Source of the DNA: Sceloporus undulatus
Taxonomy: Eukaryota; Chordata; Lepidosauria; Squamata; Phrynosomatidae
Length of the DNA: 64,000 nucleotides
Direction: 5' to 3'
NCBI RefSeq assembly: GCF_019175285.1
Contig: NC_056523.1
Span: 112,551,351 to 112,615,350 of the forward strand
The notes beneath the pieces were generated by a model. That model saw only the letters and a program-made list of their open reading frames with translations. It was not told the origin of the DNA and did no database searches. Position 1 is the stretch's first letter; each line of letters begins with the position of its first letter. Shown here one piece after another: positions 46,203 to 58,124 of the stretch. Both the position numbers and the translations under genes were made by a program.

Positions 46203-46844
46203 AAAGGAACCACACAAACCACCTCCACAACTTGCATTCTGAAGTGGTACAGTCTATGATTGTATGGGGGCTCCTCCCTCCATAACTGTCATCTTTCGGC
46301 CTGTGAGGGAGAGAATAGGCTGGCCCAGCTCCATCAGGGCTAGGCTGGAAGAAGAGACTCCTCCTTCCATAACTGTCATCCTCCAGCCTATGCGGGAGTT
46401 GACCAGGCAGGCCCAGCTCCACCAGGGCTAGCCTAAAGAAGAAGAGCCCTCCCTCCGGTCCATTTACCTTGGTCCAGGCATCAGAGGGAGAGAAGAAAGC
46501 TGGACCTGATCCCCTCCCCCCACCATTCCTCCTGTGTCGTGCCTTTTTAGACCAGGGGTAGGCAACCTTTTTGAGCCGGGGGCCAAGTTGCTGTCCCTCA
46601 GGCGACTGGGGGGCTGAAGCCGGGGGTGGAGCTTCAACCCACCGGGGCGGGGCCACGTGCCAGGGGTGGAGCTTCCACCCTCCGGGGTGGGGCCGCATGC
46701 CGGGGAGGGTGGAGCTTCCACCCTCCAGGGGCGGGACCGCATGCTGGGGGCGGAGCTTACACCCTCCGGGGGCCAGGCCTCCCCATCTTTGCTGGCCCCT
46801 GACGGGGCTCCAGGCCCCGTCAGAGACCGGCAAAAAAGCTGGTG

Positions 46845-47290
46845 GGGGCCGCCAGCGCTGGAGGGCCTCCTGGAGGGCTACAGCGACGGCACTGGGCCTC
46901 CCAGAGGCCCCCTGCTGCCGTCGGAGCCCTCATGGAGGGCCCCAGCAATGGCAAAGGGCCCCCCAGAGGCCCCCTGCCACCCTCAGAGCCCTCATGGAGG
47001 GCCCCAGCGATGGCAAAGGGCCCCCCAGAGGCCCCCTGCTGCCCTCGGAGCCCTCCTGGAGGGCCCCAGAGACAACAAAGGGCCCCCCAGAGGCCCCCTG
47101 CTGCCCTCGGAGCCCTCCTGGAGGGCCCAGAGACGGCAGCGGGGCCCCCAGAGGCCCCCTGCCACCCTCAGAGCCCTCCTGGAGGGCCCCAGAGAGGGAA
47201 GCGGCCCCACCCCAGAGCCCCCCTGCCGCCCTCGGAGCCCTCCTGGAGGGCCCCAGAGACGGCAGCGGGCCTCCTAGAGGCTCACTGCCG
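46845..47290. repeat. 62 bp GC-rich minisatellite
   Basis: About seven units, each with 'gagccctcctggagggccc'. Unit starts at 46924, 46986, 47048, 47110, 47171 and 47235 give a period of 61-64 bp. 'ccagaggccccctgc' is in most units. Confidence 0.85.
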
Positions 47291-47304
47291 CTGCCACCGC
47301 AGGC

Positions 47305-47422
47305 GCCCGTCATGGCTTTTCGCTGCTCTGGGCGCCGCCATTTTGGGCGAAAATCGCTATGGGTGCCGCCATTTTTTCGCCCAAAATGGCGGCGCCCAGA
47401 GCAGCGAAAAGCCGTGACGGGC
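47305..47422. repeat. 118 bp hairpin
   Basis: 'gcccgtcatggcttttcgct' (47305) pairs with 'agcgaaaagccgtgacgggc' (ends 47422). 'gcgccgccattttgggcgaa' pairs with its inverse, leaving a loop of under 20 bases near 47355-47370. Confidence 0.85.
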
Positions 47423-47704
47423 AGCCGTGGCGGCGGCGGCGGCGGCAACAGCAGCCAGGGGCCGGTCAGCAGGCCTCTGCGGGCCACATCCGGCCCACGG
47501 GCTGGAGGTTGCCGACCCCTGTTTTAGTCTGTAAGCCTGAGGGCAGGGAACCGTCTATTATCCCCTCTGTTGTAAACCGCTCGGATTCCCAGTGATTGGG
47601 TGGCATATAAATAAATCTTATTTTTATTTTTATTATTATTATTTCAATGCTTTTTTCAACACTAACAGCTAAATTTGGTACCATCATGCCTGAAGAGTAT
47701 TTGA

Positions 47705-48695
47705 AATTGAGAGTTTGAAAGCTCACACCATGTAAGTACCAGACAAAGTAACTGTTACATGGATTTGTAATTGGTTGACTGGCCAAGCCCAAAAGGGTGC
47801 TCAATAATGGCTCCTTTTCGTCCTGGAGAGAAGTGACCAGTGGGGTCCCACAAGGCTCTGTCCTGGGCCCAGTGCTATTCAACATCTTTATAAATGACTT
47901 GGATGACAGAATTGAGGGCATACTTATCAAATTTGCAGATCATACCATAATTAGGAGTAGCATACGCCAGAGGACAGGATGATGATGATGATGATGCTTT
48001 ATTTAAATAGCACTATCAAAATTCAAAATGACCTGAATAGACTAGAAAGCTGGGCCAAAGCTAACAAACATGAACATGAGCCAACAGTGCGAATGGCAAT
48101 GTGATTTTAGGCTGCCTCAATAGAAGTATAGTGTCCAGATCAAGGGAAGTAATAGCACCACTCTATTCTGCTTTGATCAGGCCCCACCTGGAATACTAGT
48201 TCTGGGCACCACAATTCAAAAAGGACATTGAGAAACTGGAGCTTGTCCAAAGAAGGGCAATAAAAATGGTGAAGGGTCTTGAAACCATGCCCTATGAGGA
48301 ACGACTTAGGAGCTGGGGATGTTTAGTTTGGAGAAGATAAAGTTAAGAGGTGATATAATAGCCCTGTATAAATACTTGAAGGGATGTCATATTGAGGAGG
48401 GAGCAAGCTTGTTTTCTGCTGCTCCAGAGAACAGGACCCAGAACAATGGATGCAAGCTACAGGAAAAGAGATTCCACCTCAACATTAGGAGGAGCTTCCT
48501 GACAGTAAGGGCTGTTCGACAGTGGAACACACTTCCTCAGAGAGTGGTGGAGTCTCCCTCCTCGGAGGTCTTTAAACAGAGGCTGGATGGCCATCTGTTG
48601 GGGATGTGTTGACTGAGAGTTCCTGCATGGCAGGAAGTTGGACTGGATGGTCCTTGTGGTCTCTTCCAACTCTATGATTTTATGATTCTAATAAT
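47705..48695 (+). mobile_element. CR1 LINE, RT end and 3' UTR
   Basis: The RT segment near 47825-47950 reads '[19 protein letters not shown]' and '[11 protein letters not shown]', then 'IKFADHT' where CR1 has the catalytic FADDT. The first Asp remains and the second is His. The 3' part ends 'ccttgtggtctcttccaact' with ATTCTA repeats. Better preserved than the copy at 45025. A short foreign insert lies at about 47977-48016. Confidence 0.92.
47977..48016 (-). repeat. 40 bp LINE-tail insertion in CR1
   Basis: 'gatgatgatgatgatgatgc' and 'tttatttaaatagcactatc' interrupt otherwise normal CR1 text. They are the reverse of the 3' tip at 23280-23336 ('gcactatataaataaagctt' plus GAT units), so this looks like an extremely short retrotransposed tail. 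Confidence 0.55.
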
Positions 48696-50397
48696 TTTAG
48701 ACCACACAACTGCTTTGTTTTTCTAAAGCCTCATGGGCGGACATTTAATACCTTCATGCTATCTTGTTTAAAAGCAGGAATATATTGCATATGCAGTAGA
48801 AATTCACTTTAGTGGGTGACAGCCAATGTCCTACAAATTAGCTTTAACTCATGTGGCTACATGGCAACTTCCTTCTGCTATCACCACCCTATATCTATGC
48901 CAGAGGAGCTCTCTGTCCTCCATTGCATGTGGGAAGATGCAGGATGAAGACTAGTTCAAAAAGAGGGAAAAGCCCAGCTGAGCCATACAGATATCAGTAC
49001 CACATAGCAAAGAAATTGGACATAAAGTCATTCCATGGTTTTAAAGTGGGCTTCTACAAATTGCATCACATTGTTAGGTTTTGCTGCAATTATTATTAAA
49101 TCTCTTTCATTTAAATGCAAAAGAAAGTTCTCTTCTTAATCCCCAATTAGAGAAATAGGAAGTAGCTATTTGGAGTCTCCTCCAATCCTGGTTAAAAATA
49201 GTTATTTGGAATGGTAATGAAGAAGTACAGTGTTTATGGAATCCACTGGTACAACCTTCTGCTTCTAACCTTTACTAGAGCAGCACATTAAAAATAAAAT
49301 AGTGACAATGAAAACAGACATTGTTGAGACAGGGAAATTTGCAAATCTTTGACATATAGAAGTGTCAAGAGACCCTAAATTATTTCAATGCCTTAAGGGA
49401 AACCAATATTTAGTAGTTCAGTTCAGGTACGCCTACAAATAAGCAAGCTCACCAATGATATTTTACTAAGACGTGCAATTCAATTCAGTACATTGAACCA
49501 AACAGAACAGCACTGCATACCACTCTTTAGAAAATTTGAACTGTTTCCACAAAATTAGAGTTAAAACGGTTTCAGTGCAGGCGTCACATACCTAATGTAT
49601 ATATGATCCTCAAAATACACCAGACATAGGACAAAATGCTTTTTAAGATGACAAAATAAAGAATTCCCACATTGTGGTACAGAGATGATATAGGGTAGAG
49701 GTTTGGAAGCAAGACAATCTTATAGCTTTGCTACTTACCTTACTGGCATTTGCCTCCACTGCAGAGATAATTCCGGTCATAATATGTGTTGATTCTAATC
49801 AGAACATTTAGCACTGTTCCCAAAGGACTAGCTGTTCTCTCTTGCAAAGATCTTTACTATCACTACTTCCATTACTCATGTAGTCATGCAACTGAACAAG
49901 CCACTCTTTTTTGGTGGGGCAGGTAGCTTTTTAATAACTTAATGAACCCCAGAAAAAGCAGTTTTAAAATGTCTATTCTGTAAAATTACCTCTGATGTGG
50001 AGGTATAATTATTTCTAGATTTCTAAAAGGCTTGATTAAAATGCCCTTTCATTGTGGTCTATACGTTATAGAGCCATTAAGAATCCAAACTGACCTCCTA
50101 TTATTGTAACATGCCATGCCCAATAAACTCAGCAGAGTTTGCTCTTGAAACTACAAAAAGGCCAAATCTAATTGTTAATCCAAATACAGTAGTTCCAGCA
50201 AAGCAACAGAATTTCCATAGCTGTTGATTTGATTCAGAGCTTAATTCAGTGGGTCTACTGTAACTGAGACTAATGATTTGATTTAGACTAAAAAATTAAA
50301 GAATGATTAACATACTTAAATAAAAGATTGAAGCTGCAGGAAAGAAATCTGTGAATAAAGAATACCTGAGAAATATTAAGTCCCATTAAGCTAAATG
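48696..50397. other. no gene or repeat recognised
   Basis: About 1.7 kb of unique-looking AT-rich DNA without open frames of interest. Confidence 0.5.
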
Positions 50398-51462
50398 GGT
50401 TATCATTCGCGAGCAGTTGGCTATGCAGAAGCTATCAGCTGAGTGGGTGCTGAAATGTTTGAATGCTGACCAGAAAAAAAAATATCAAGTGGGTATATCC
50501 AAGTTGATTTTGTACCATTTCGAGCAATCATGGGGTGAAAGAGATGGCTCAAAAGGGCCACTTTGGAATTGTGTGGGGCCTGTTCATAATGGGGCCACGG
50601 CAGGCGCATGCACCTGTCCCTGATTCAGACTGCCAACTCAGTCCCCAACTGTCCTGCCAAAAAGGAGATCTTTTCAGCTCCTTTTTGGGCTGGCTCTTTG
50701 GAAAAGAGCCATGCCTGGGGCGACTTTCAGCCATGTTCGGGGCGTGAATCATGTCCACGCCCCTCCCTCAGCATGGCCTGACAGTAGCACTTTTGAGCCA
50801 TCTGTGGTAATTTTTTTTAAAAAAATTCATCATTGTTGATAAAACATGATTCCATCACTCTGATCTAGAAATCAAACAACAATCCTTGCAGTGGCAGCAC
50901 TTCATTTCTCCGTGACCAAAAAAATTGACTCAAAGATCAGCAGGAAAAGTCATGGCTAGTTTTTTCTGGCATAAGTAAAGTATTTTAATGATTGATTGTC
51001 TTGAGAAGGGCTAAACAGTTAATGTAGAACACTACTCTAATTTGCTATGGGATTAAAAGTACAGTAAAAGTAAAAAAAAAAAATTAAAAGAAGCATTGAA
51101 GGGAAAACAGCAAAGGGTATTCTTTTTTTGAACAATGTACCTGCTTACAGTGCTGGGAATTTGATGGAAGTTTTGAAAAATCTGGGGTCTGAGCATGTAC
51201 TACCCAGATCATGTTCCATCTGACTATTTCCTATTTCTAAACCTAATTAAGTGTTTGAAAGGAAGAAAAATTGCTAATAATTCAGAGGTAATAGCAGCAG
51301 CAGAGCAGTATCTCAGTGGGCAGACATCAGATTTATTTTTTTTAAAAAAATTGAGAAACAATGTGCCAAGTGTGTTGAACTGTGGGCTGAATATGTGGAA
51401 CAGCATGCAAGCTTCATGGCTCTAGGTGATTCCCAGTCAGCCCAAGAACTTTCCAGCACTTC
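50398..51462 (+). pseudogene. mariner transposase fossil, copy 2
   Basis: Aligns to copy 1 at 18260-19062: 'LAMQKLSAEWVLKCLNADQK' (50416), a decayed 'DKTFHHSDLEIKQQ' block near 50840, 'SAGKVMASFFWHK' (about 50938), then 'SDYFLFLNLIKCLKGRKIAN' (about 51213) and 'SEVIAAAEQYL'. The first catalytic Asp block is altered, and stops and shifts are frequent. The 5' third is missing. A 262 bp MITE splits it. Both copies share the sequence following the ORF, so they come from one family. Confidence 0.85.
50542..50803. mobile_element. 262 bp MITE inside the mariner fossil
   Basis: 'agatggctcaaaag' and 'cttttgagccatct' are perfect 14 bp inverse ends. The interior is GC-rich ('ccacggcaggcgcatgcacc') with a local hairpin 'gagctcctttttggg'-like near 50676. 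Absent from mariner copy 1 at the matching place. Confidence 0.75.
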
Positions 51463-52243
51463 CTTGTATGTACTGTACTTACGATGTGCACAAGTAGAGA
51501 CAACAATCTTTCTTCATACTGTTTTCTTTCACACAGACATGTCAATGTTTCTTGCTGAAAAATATCCTTTGTGGCCATTTCAGAACATTTACAACATGTA
51601 CAGTATATTCAGGAAAATTTTCAACAGCATTTGCTTAAAAGATGATGCTTGGAAGAATAAACTTCTAAAAGAAAAGAATCCATGTGACCTTAAATGGCAA
51701 GCTTGCATATGGCATGTGCACGCTGGCTATCCAAGTCAGCGTCTGTCACTTCAATAATGTCCCTTGCCTCCTGTCTCATCCTGCGGCCCACCAGGTCCCC
51801 AAATATAGAGCAGACTGTGGTGTGTCAGTACCTCCATGATTCTGCTTTCCCATTTTGCTGACAGTACCCTCTCAGTGGAAGAACTCTCATTGGATCCCCC
51901 CCCCCCCCGGCAATAAAATGTTGGCCTTTAGTCTTCAACATGGCACAGGACTCTTTCTTGCAACAGATTAATATGACTATACCATTGGAAAATGTAAATG
52001 GGAAGTATTTAATAATGGCTTAGTGATTGCATGATTTACCTAAGTACCAAGAGTTGAAAGAGGCATATTTTTAGTATTTCACTGGAAGATAAATATTTAT
52101 AGAAATTCTAACCTTGACATTCCAATGTTTTAAAGGTTGGAAAGACTATGGTGTATTTAACAACATTATCCATGGCATCCTACAGAAATCTGGTTATACG
52201 ACTATAGTGAGAACTCATAGCTCAGGTTCTGAAAGCTTAATTT
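51463..52243. other. no gene recognised
   Basis: Unique-looking sequence, with a poly-C run at 51897-51908. Confidence 0.45.
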
Positions 52244-52532
52244 CATACAATCATAGAGCTGGAAGAGACCACAAGGGCCATCCAGTCCAACCCCCTGCCA
52301 TGCAGGAACTCTCAGTCAACGCATCCCCGACAGATGGCCATCCAGCCTCTGTTTAAAGACCTCCAAGGAAGGCGACTCCGAGGGAGTTTGTTCCACTGTC
52401 GAACAGCCCTTATTGTCAGGAAGCTCCTCCTAATGTTGAGCTGGAATCTCTTTTCCTGTAGCTTGTATCCACTGTTCTGGATCCTGTTCTCTGGAGCAGC
52501 AGAAAACAAGCTTGCTCCCTCCTCAACATGAC
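52244..52532 (-). mobile_element. CR1 LINE 3' end
   Basis: 'caatcatagagctggaagag', 'tccagtccaaccccctgcca', 'gaacagcccttattgtcagg' and 'gtattctctggagcagcaga'-like text up to about 52530. A clear reversed CR1 tail, close in sequence to 48390-48690. Confidence 0.92.
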
Positions 52533-55198
52533 ATCCCTTCAGCAGTCAGTACTTACTGACTGTTTAAAGATAACTATTTACTTGATAGTAATTCTATGGC
52601 TAGTATTAGGTCCTCTGAATCAACCGTTTCATTACTCTATTTCATCATCCAATATACTTGGTGAATCAGATAGGTTTAATGGTAAGGTGACAACATTGAG
52701 TAAATTAGGCCGTTTAATTAAGGGAATAAAAAGCAGTATATCCTGTTAAAAGATTCCTGTAATTAGTTAGCAAATTTAAGTTAGTTTGTCCTCATAAAAC
52801 TATAGATAGGATTCAAGTTTCTTAGATGGAGAAGGGAATGGATAACAGGCTTCCAGCTGTAATATGTGTGTTTTAAAAGTCCTCATTATAGAAGAGGCAT
52901 CTTTTAAAGTCTTTTTTTCTTCAAGACTATTGTTTATTTATAAACAGGTTTTGTGTCAATTTAAAATAGTAAAAGTTACACTAATAGATCAAGACCCCAA
53001 AAGTCTTACTTTACAATTCATGTTCAACATCAACTGCCCTAAACCTTTCCAAACTTCTACAAAACCAAGAGTGCCTTAATTTAAGATACAGAATAAACTA
53101 TTTTGACAGCACTATCCATCTGGCTGTGTGCACTCTCATGATACAGAAATTCTCGCATAAAAACTTAAGAAGCAAGCAGATTCAACTTAAGGAAGCAACT
53201 TCACTACTGTAAAAAAAAAAAAAAAGAATGCATTAGTTTCCTTTGCATAGCTGGAATATTTGTGAGGCTTAAAGATAACATGTTGTCCTACCCCTAAGCT
53301 CTATCAGTTACTCTACTTCTTGCCCATCTTTCAATAGCATGGCTGAGCTGTGCTGTAACAGCTGAAAATACAATAACCAAATACTCATTCTTTAAACATT
53401 TTATCAAAGAAACTCAAGATTATATTCTTAAGTGATATACCACCTAATAAGTGTTGGGATGTATTGAAATTTGGATCATTTTCAAGGAAGCAAAGTACCC
53501 TAAGCTAATATCCAAACAACGCTTTCCAAATTACTGGTATATTCCACGTGCTGAAAATGTTATCTATGTTTGCATGGATACAATATTTTTAACTATTCAC
53601 TTTATTACCAGGAGTAGGGGGATAATGTTGAAGATTTTTAATATCCCACAAAAAAGTATGCAGTGCAACCCAAATTTATGTTCCAATGAAAACTGAAAGT
53701 TCAAAAGTCATTAAAACCATGTACACAATAGGCATCTGGCAGCATTTTCAGACAACTTTTAAAATTTATTCTGACATGCTATAAAGGAATAAATTACACC
53801 ATTAGATGAATTTGCCAGCAGTAAGAATATCTTTCAGCTGGATTAAGGTGAGGACAGCCTGAGGCAGTAACCAGTAACCCATGTGAACACCAAGGGGCTG
53901 CCTAAGAACAAGAGTAAATCTGGTTATATCCACTTCACAAGAACTTGAAAGAAAATTCCTCGTTTTTCAAACCCTCAATATATCTCCAATTTAAATCTGC
54001 AAAGCTTGTTCTGCAAATCAGTCTAGCCAGTGTGAGACAATGGCAAGACTTGTGAGCTGCTATGATGGGTCCAAAAAGATGCTTTTATTTTTATTCAGTC
54101 TCTTGTTACAGCGGGCTGGGTATCAATGCAACAGATTATAAAAATGCAAGAGTGCCCCTCCCCATCAAGAAAAAAAAATACAAAATTTATTTAAAAACAA
54201 AAGTGAGGAAGAGTTACAACACTAGATCTAAAATGATTAAGAAATAGGACTTTTGCTTTAACAAATGGCCTTGTAGTTGCCTGTTTTAAAAAAGGGTGGT
54301 GTCTAATTTAGATTGCAAATTATCAAGGCAAATTAAAAAAATCTCATTTCCTTACAGAAACAGTTTAGTTTTTAATGAACTTGTAAACAAAAAAGCTCCC
54401 GTTTCAAAATAAAAACAAAATCCCAGATCATATAGATGTTTACAGTGATTACATTTATCTAAGCAACTTACATACAGTTTCGTTGTAAGATGTTAACTAA
54501 ATTTGTGACAAATATGCTGTTTCTCCTTTTATAACAAGAACATTATAGAGTTAATGCAGAGTCCTAAAGATAATCTAGTAGTCGCTAAGTTTCTCTTAAG
54601 TCTTCACTTTAGATGCTGTTACTTCTAGCACAGGTAAGCAGGCAGAGTCTTTCATATGCTTAAAAACTGGAATCTTTGGTTACTACCATGTCAACTGGCT
54701 TGTTATGTCATTCAGACACCAGCAATTTTAAGAATGTTTTAAGTGTACAACTTTCAAAACCAGGAAGGAATACCCAGAAAGAGTGCACAATTGTGAGCAT
54801 TTACAATTATCACAACTGTTCCTGAAGACTTGTTCATGCCATTCTTCCAAAACAATGAGATCTTGTAAGCAGTGTAGTTCAAAGTAAAAAGGTTACAAAA
54901 ATTGGCATATGCACAATTCTTTCCACCACTTTTGTGTCAACCATTCAGTTAACTTTTCCACTTGAAAAAATGCAATAGAAAACTGGACACCATGTTCAAC
55001 TATCTCAGCAATATTCACAATTACAGCTGCTACAACTCAAAGGTGCAGCATCCACGGTGCTGCCCAGAGCCAGTTTATATTGAAATTAAGTTCTTTACAT
55101 CAAGTAGATGGCTGCTCACAACCACTGGCAAGTGTGTTTATGAACTAAAAATTCCTAGGATTTGGGGAGTGATACATCCTGCTCCATTCTGCTCTGCT
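52533..55198 (-). other. repeat-poor stretch; possible 3' UTR
   Basis: About 2.7 kb (3.2 kb including up to 55800) with none of the repeat families that crowd the rest of the window. It is AT-rich, with many ATTTA-like and reversed AATAAA motifs, and follows a candidate terminal exon (55199-55228) on the minus strand. A long 3' UTR is a reasonable guess, but nothing proves transcription. Confidence 0.3.
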
Positions 55199-55228
55199 TC
55201 ATCTGTTGTCTTCTTCATGCTCAAAAAC
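55199..55228 (-). CDS. candidate terminal coding exon
   Basis: On the minus strand a pyrimidine-rich run ends in 'tttgtttgttttccag', a strong acceptor, then encodes 'VFEHEEDNR' and a stop if entered in phase 0. That is the phase in which the candidate exon 58125-58278 ends. If entered in phase 1 it would give about 29 residues instead. I do not recognise the protein. Low confidence: acceptor-like sites are frequent by chance. Confidence 0.2.
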   Translation of the reverse strand, partial: VFEHEEDNR

Positions 55229-55807
55229 CTGGAAAACAAACAAAACACTTTGATAGTGGGAAATAAACAAGCCAGTTCATTGGGAGACAGTTATAGCCTT
55301 CTTTAAAGAAAACACCACTCTATTCCAAGATCAAAATGTTATTTACCGAAGTTGAGTTATCATTTGAGAATGGCCTTTATCTGTCCTCTTTGTGCATGAA
55401 GAGAAAGACATGCAAGGCCCCATTTTTTCTTGACCAGTCACTGATGGCCTCTAACCTTAGCAACAGATCAATATTCATAATCCAGGCTGAATGCTATTAA
55501 TGAAGTATGTATCAAAATTACCATTCATTTTAAGGCTGTCAACCATTTAATAATTTGTGGAATACCATCTGTCTTTCACCCAATTATATTTAAAAGATAT
55601 GGCATATCATCAATTTCCATTACAAAAGTGGCATTGTAAGAACATCTAAATAGTTTTCTTTCATATTACCTTTTACGTTGCCACCAAAAAATTAACTCCC
55701 AAACTGAATCTGCCTATGAAAGTTGGCCCCAATCAAATTAATTAATGCTTGCAGCCCTTATTTATGAATGTATGGAAACAAAAAGAAGGCAGTTATATTG
55801 CTAATAT
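55229..55807. other. no gene recognised
   Basis: Unique-looking AT-rich DNA. If the exon calls are right this is intron. Confidence 0.45.
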
Positions 55808-55810
55808 CAC

Positions 55811-55871
<61 letters not shown>

Positions 55872-55908
55872 GGATTTATTTATATACCGCCCAATCACTG
55901 GGAGTCCT
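55808..55908 (-). repeat. (AAT)n plus reversed LINE-like tip
   Basis: About 20 AAT units followed by 'aggatttatttatataccgc' and 'ccaatcactgggagtcc', the inverse of the tail at 47572-47625. Confidence 0.75.
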
Positions 55909-56084
55909 ACTGATATTTACTTCCCTTGAAGCCTGCTACAGGTTTGACATAAAGTCATAATTATTGCTTATGTGCTTGGAACTGTCAATGGGTGGCTGTA
56001 CTTGTGTGTCACTTAAGATAACAAGATCCAGAATGTGGCACCTAAACACGAATCTCTTCATTCTGGGTAGTGACAGAGATATGT

Positions 56085-56312
56085 ACCTAACCAATTGGTA
56101 CACTACATCTCTGGAGGCCAGAGTTGAATCTCTGCTCAGCCATGAAAATCCACTGGGTGACCCCAGGCAAGTCACATTATCTTAAATGCAGCGAAGGCAG
56201 GCAAAGGCAACCCCTCCCCCCAACCAAATCTTGCCAAGAAAACCCTGTGATAGGTTTGCCTTAGGTAAACCATAAATCAGAATTGACTTCAAGGCACAGA
56301 TCAACAATCACC
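56085..56312 (+). mobile_element. tRNA-derived SINE, ACA type
   Basis: 'ccagagttgaatctctgctc', 'actgggtgaccccaggcaag', 'aagaaaaccctgtgataggt' and a tail 'acttcaaggcacagatcaac'. Worn head, clear body. Confidence 0.75.
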
Positions 56313-57299
56313 AATGAAGTGTGAGTGACACAGGTTATGATGAAACCAATGACGGACCAACCAATGACGGACCCACAGCAGAGCAAAAATGCCTCGCTTT
56401 TGTTATACAATTTCCAGCAGTAGCCATTCTGCAATTAGTGTAGTATGTATATAGCAAATGAATTATATCAGGAAGATATTTTCTGCATAAAAAGGAAAGC
56501 ATCTCACACAGGTAAATTGTCAAGCTATTCATCTATAGAAACTGGTTTGGTCACAAAAAAATCAAGTATTTTGCTGAAGTGATTCTTCAGTCAATGCATC
56601 TGGTTTATGTATGTCTTAAACTGCAACACTACTGGGATTATCAAGAGTGTAGACTGCTGACACTATGCAACATTATCCTTGGCCTAAATAATAACTGAAA
56701 TAAAGCTGTAACACTGTTGAATACTACATCTTTTAAATGAAAAATATGTTTTGCTCTAATTGCTACAATATTAGACTACCTAACTAAGAATATACATTCA
56801 GTAACTCATATTTATTACAAATTAAGATTGCCTATATGTATTTCAAGTCCTTGTAGAGTATTTATTAAGGAAAATGCCCAATCCAAATAGAATTAAGTAG
56901 CTCTGCAAAGAGCCATAAGCAGAACGACCCATTCCTCATTTCATTTTTATCCTCAGTACAGTATTTGTTTTGATGTTTGAGTGAATGCTTATCCAGAACT
57001 TTTTACTTGTGAATAGTTCCACCATACATGATACCAAGTTCCAATGGTTGTTCCTCATTTTCAGCACTTATTGTCTAATTTGTTCTTCTTTATTTCAAAT
57101 CCTTCTTGAAAATGTGCCAAACAGACATAGGTTATCACATGCATATCTTTGAGGTTTTCTAGCAAGTGACATATTTGTGAAACATTAGCTGCACCATCTA
57201 TCACAACAAAATGCACAATTCTTCACATTTTTAATGCTATTAGATTATTAGATGAAGTCATTTCCATATGTATCATGATTAGACTAAGAGAAATAAGAA
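56313..57299. other. no gene recognised
   Basis: Unique-looking AT-rich sequence; a short direct repeat 'ccaatgacgga' occurs twice near 56348-56372. Confidence 0.5.
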
Positions 57300-57661
57300 T
57301 GTTGAACTTTGCAAGTATTCCATTATCCAGAATTCCAAAACTGGAAGTATTCCAAAATCCAAAACATTTTTCCTGGGTGATTGAGACAGTAACACCATTA
57401 TTTTTTGATGGTTTAATATACACAAACTTTTTCTTCCAAAACATTGTTAAAAATATGGTATAAAATTATCTTCAGGCTATGTGTACAAGGTATACATGAA
57501 ACAAATGAAATTTGTGTTTAGACTTGGGGCCCATCTCCAAAATATCTCATTATATACATATATGCAAACACAGGTATTCCAAAATCTAAAAACAAAAATA
57601 AAAATCTGAAGTCCAAAATACCTCTCGTCTCAAACATTTTGGATAAGGGAGGCTCAACTAT
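57300..57661. mobile_element. Tigger-like MITE
   Basis: The left end 'gttgaactttgcaagtattc' and right end 'ttggataagggaggctcaac' form a worn inverted pair. Repeated 'attccaaaatccaaaac' blocks are typical of short Tigger (Tc1/mariner) derivatives. Old; no coding region. Confidence 0.55.
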
Positions 57662-57901
57662 TCTCATATGCTTGAATGCTGCAGAACTCAATGATTACCA
57701 ATCAGAAATTCTACAGAAATTCAAAAGTCCAGTTTGTTACCTCAAACCATTAGACTTGATGTTAACCACCCAGATTAGTATTAAACTATTCAGTTTCACA
57801 CATCCTAAAATACATGCAACCCTTACTCTGCAACAATAGTATATAGCAACAGAAACACTGTTATAATATGGATGAAAACTATCTGTACTAAAGTTCACAA
57901 A

Positions 57902-57953
57902 TCATAGAATCATAGAGTTGGAAGAGACCACACGGGCCATCCAGTCCAACCCC
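57902..57953 (-). mobile_element. CR1 LINE tip
   Basis: 'aatcatagaatcatagagtt' then 'ggccatccagtccaacccc': about 50 bp of reversed CR1 3' end. Confidence 0.85.
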
Positions 57954-58124
57954 GTCACACTCTCTTTCAACAAACAGGGCCTTATTTTTTGAAACTGTTT
58001 ATGTTATTTTATGACACATCTATACAACAATAAAGTTTTACTATTAATGTATTTTCTAACTTCCACCTGCTAGGTGTAACATATGACTTGTCAAGGTTGC
58101 ATTAAAAAAAAAAAAACTACTTAC

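Larger units (their letters stand above)
46553..47521. mobile_element. GC-rich hAT element with minisatellite
   Basis: Inverted ends 'caggggtaggcaacc' and 'ggttgccgacccctg' (one mismatch) and near-identical 8 bp duplications TTTTAGAC (46545-46552) and TTTTAGTC (47522-47529). Shares ends with 11376-11811. Inside are a tandem array and a hairpin, listed separately. It is extremely GC- and CpG-rich. Open frames up to 318 codons occur on both strands but only reflect composition and the repeat unit. Confidence 0.85.
46265..47640 (+). repeat. minisatellite repeat with LINE-like tail, split
   Basis: Modules at 46265-46500 ('ctccctccataactgtcatc', 'caggcccagctccaccaggg') match 22918-23165. After the hAT element at 46553-47521 the tail resumes with 'gtaagcctgagggcagggaa', 'gtaaaccgctcggattccca' and 'ggcatataaataaatctta'. 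So one repeat has been opened by the hAT element. Confidence 0.65.

Noticed and set aside
46571-47527. Long open frames (up to 318 codons) on both strands
   Set aside because: They fall inside a GC-rich hAT element with a 62 bp tandem array; Pro/Gly/Ala-rich text in several frames at once is a composition effect.
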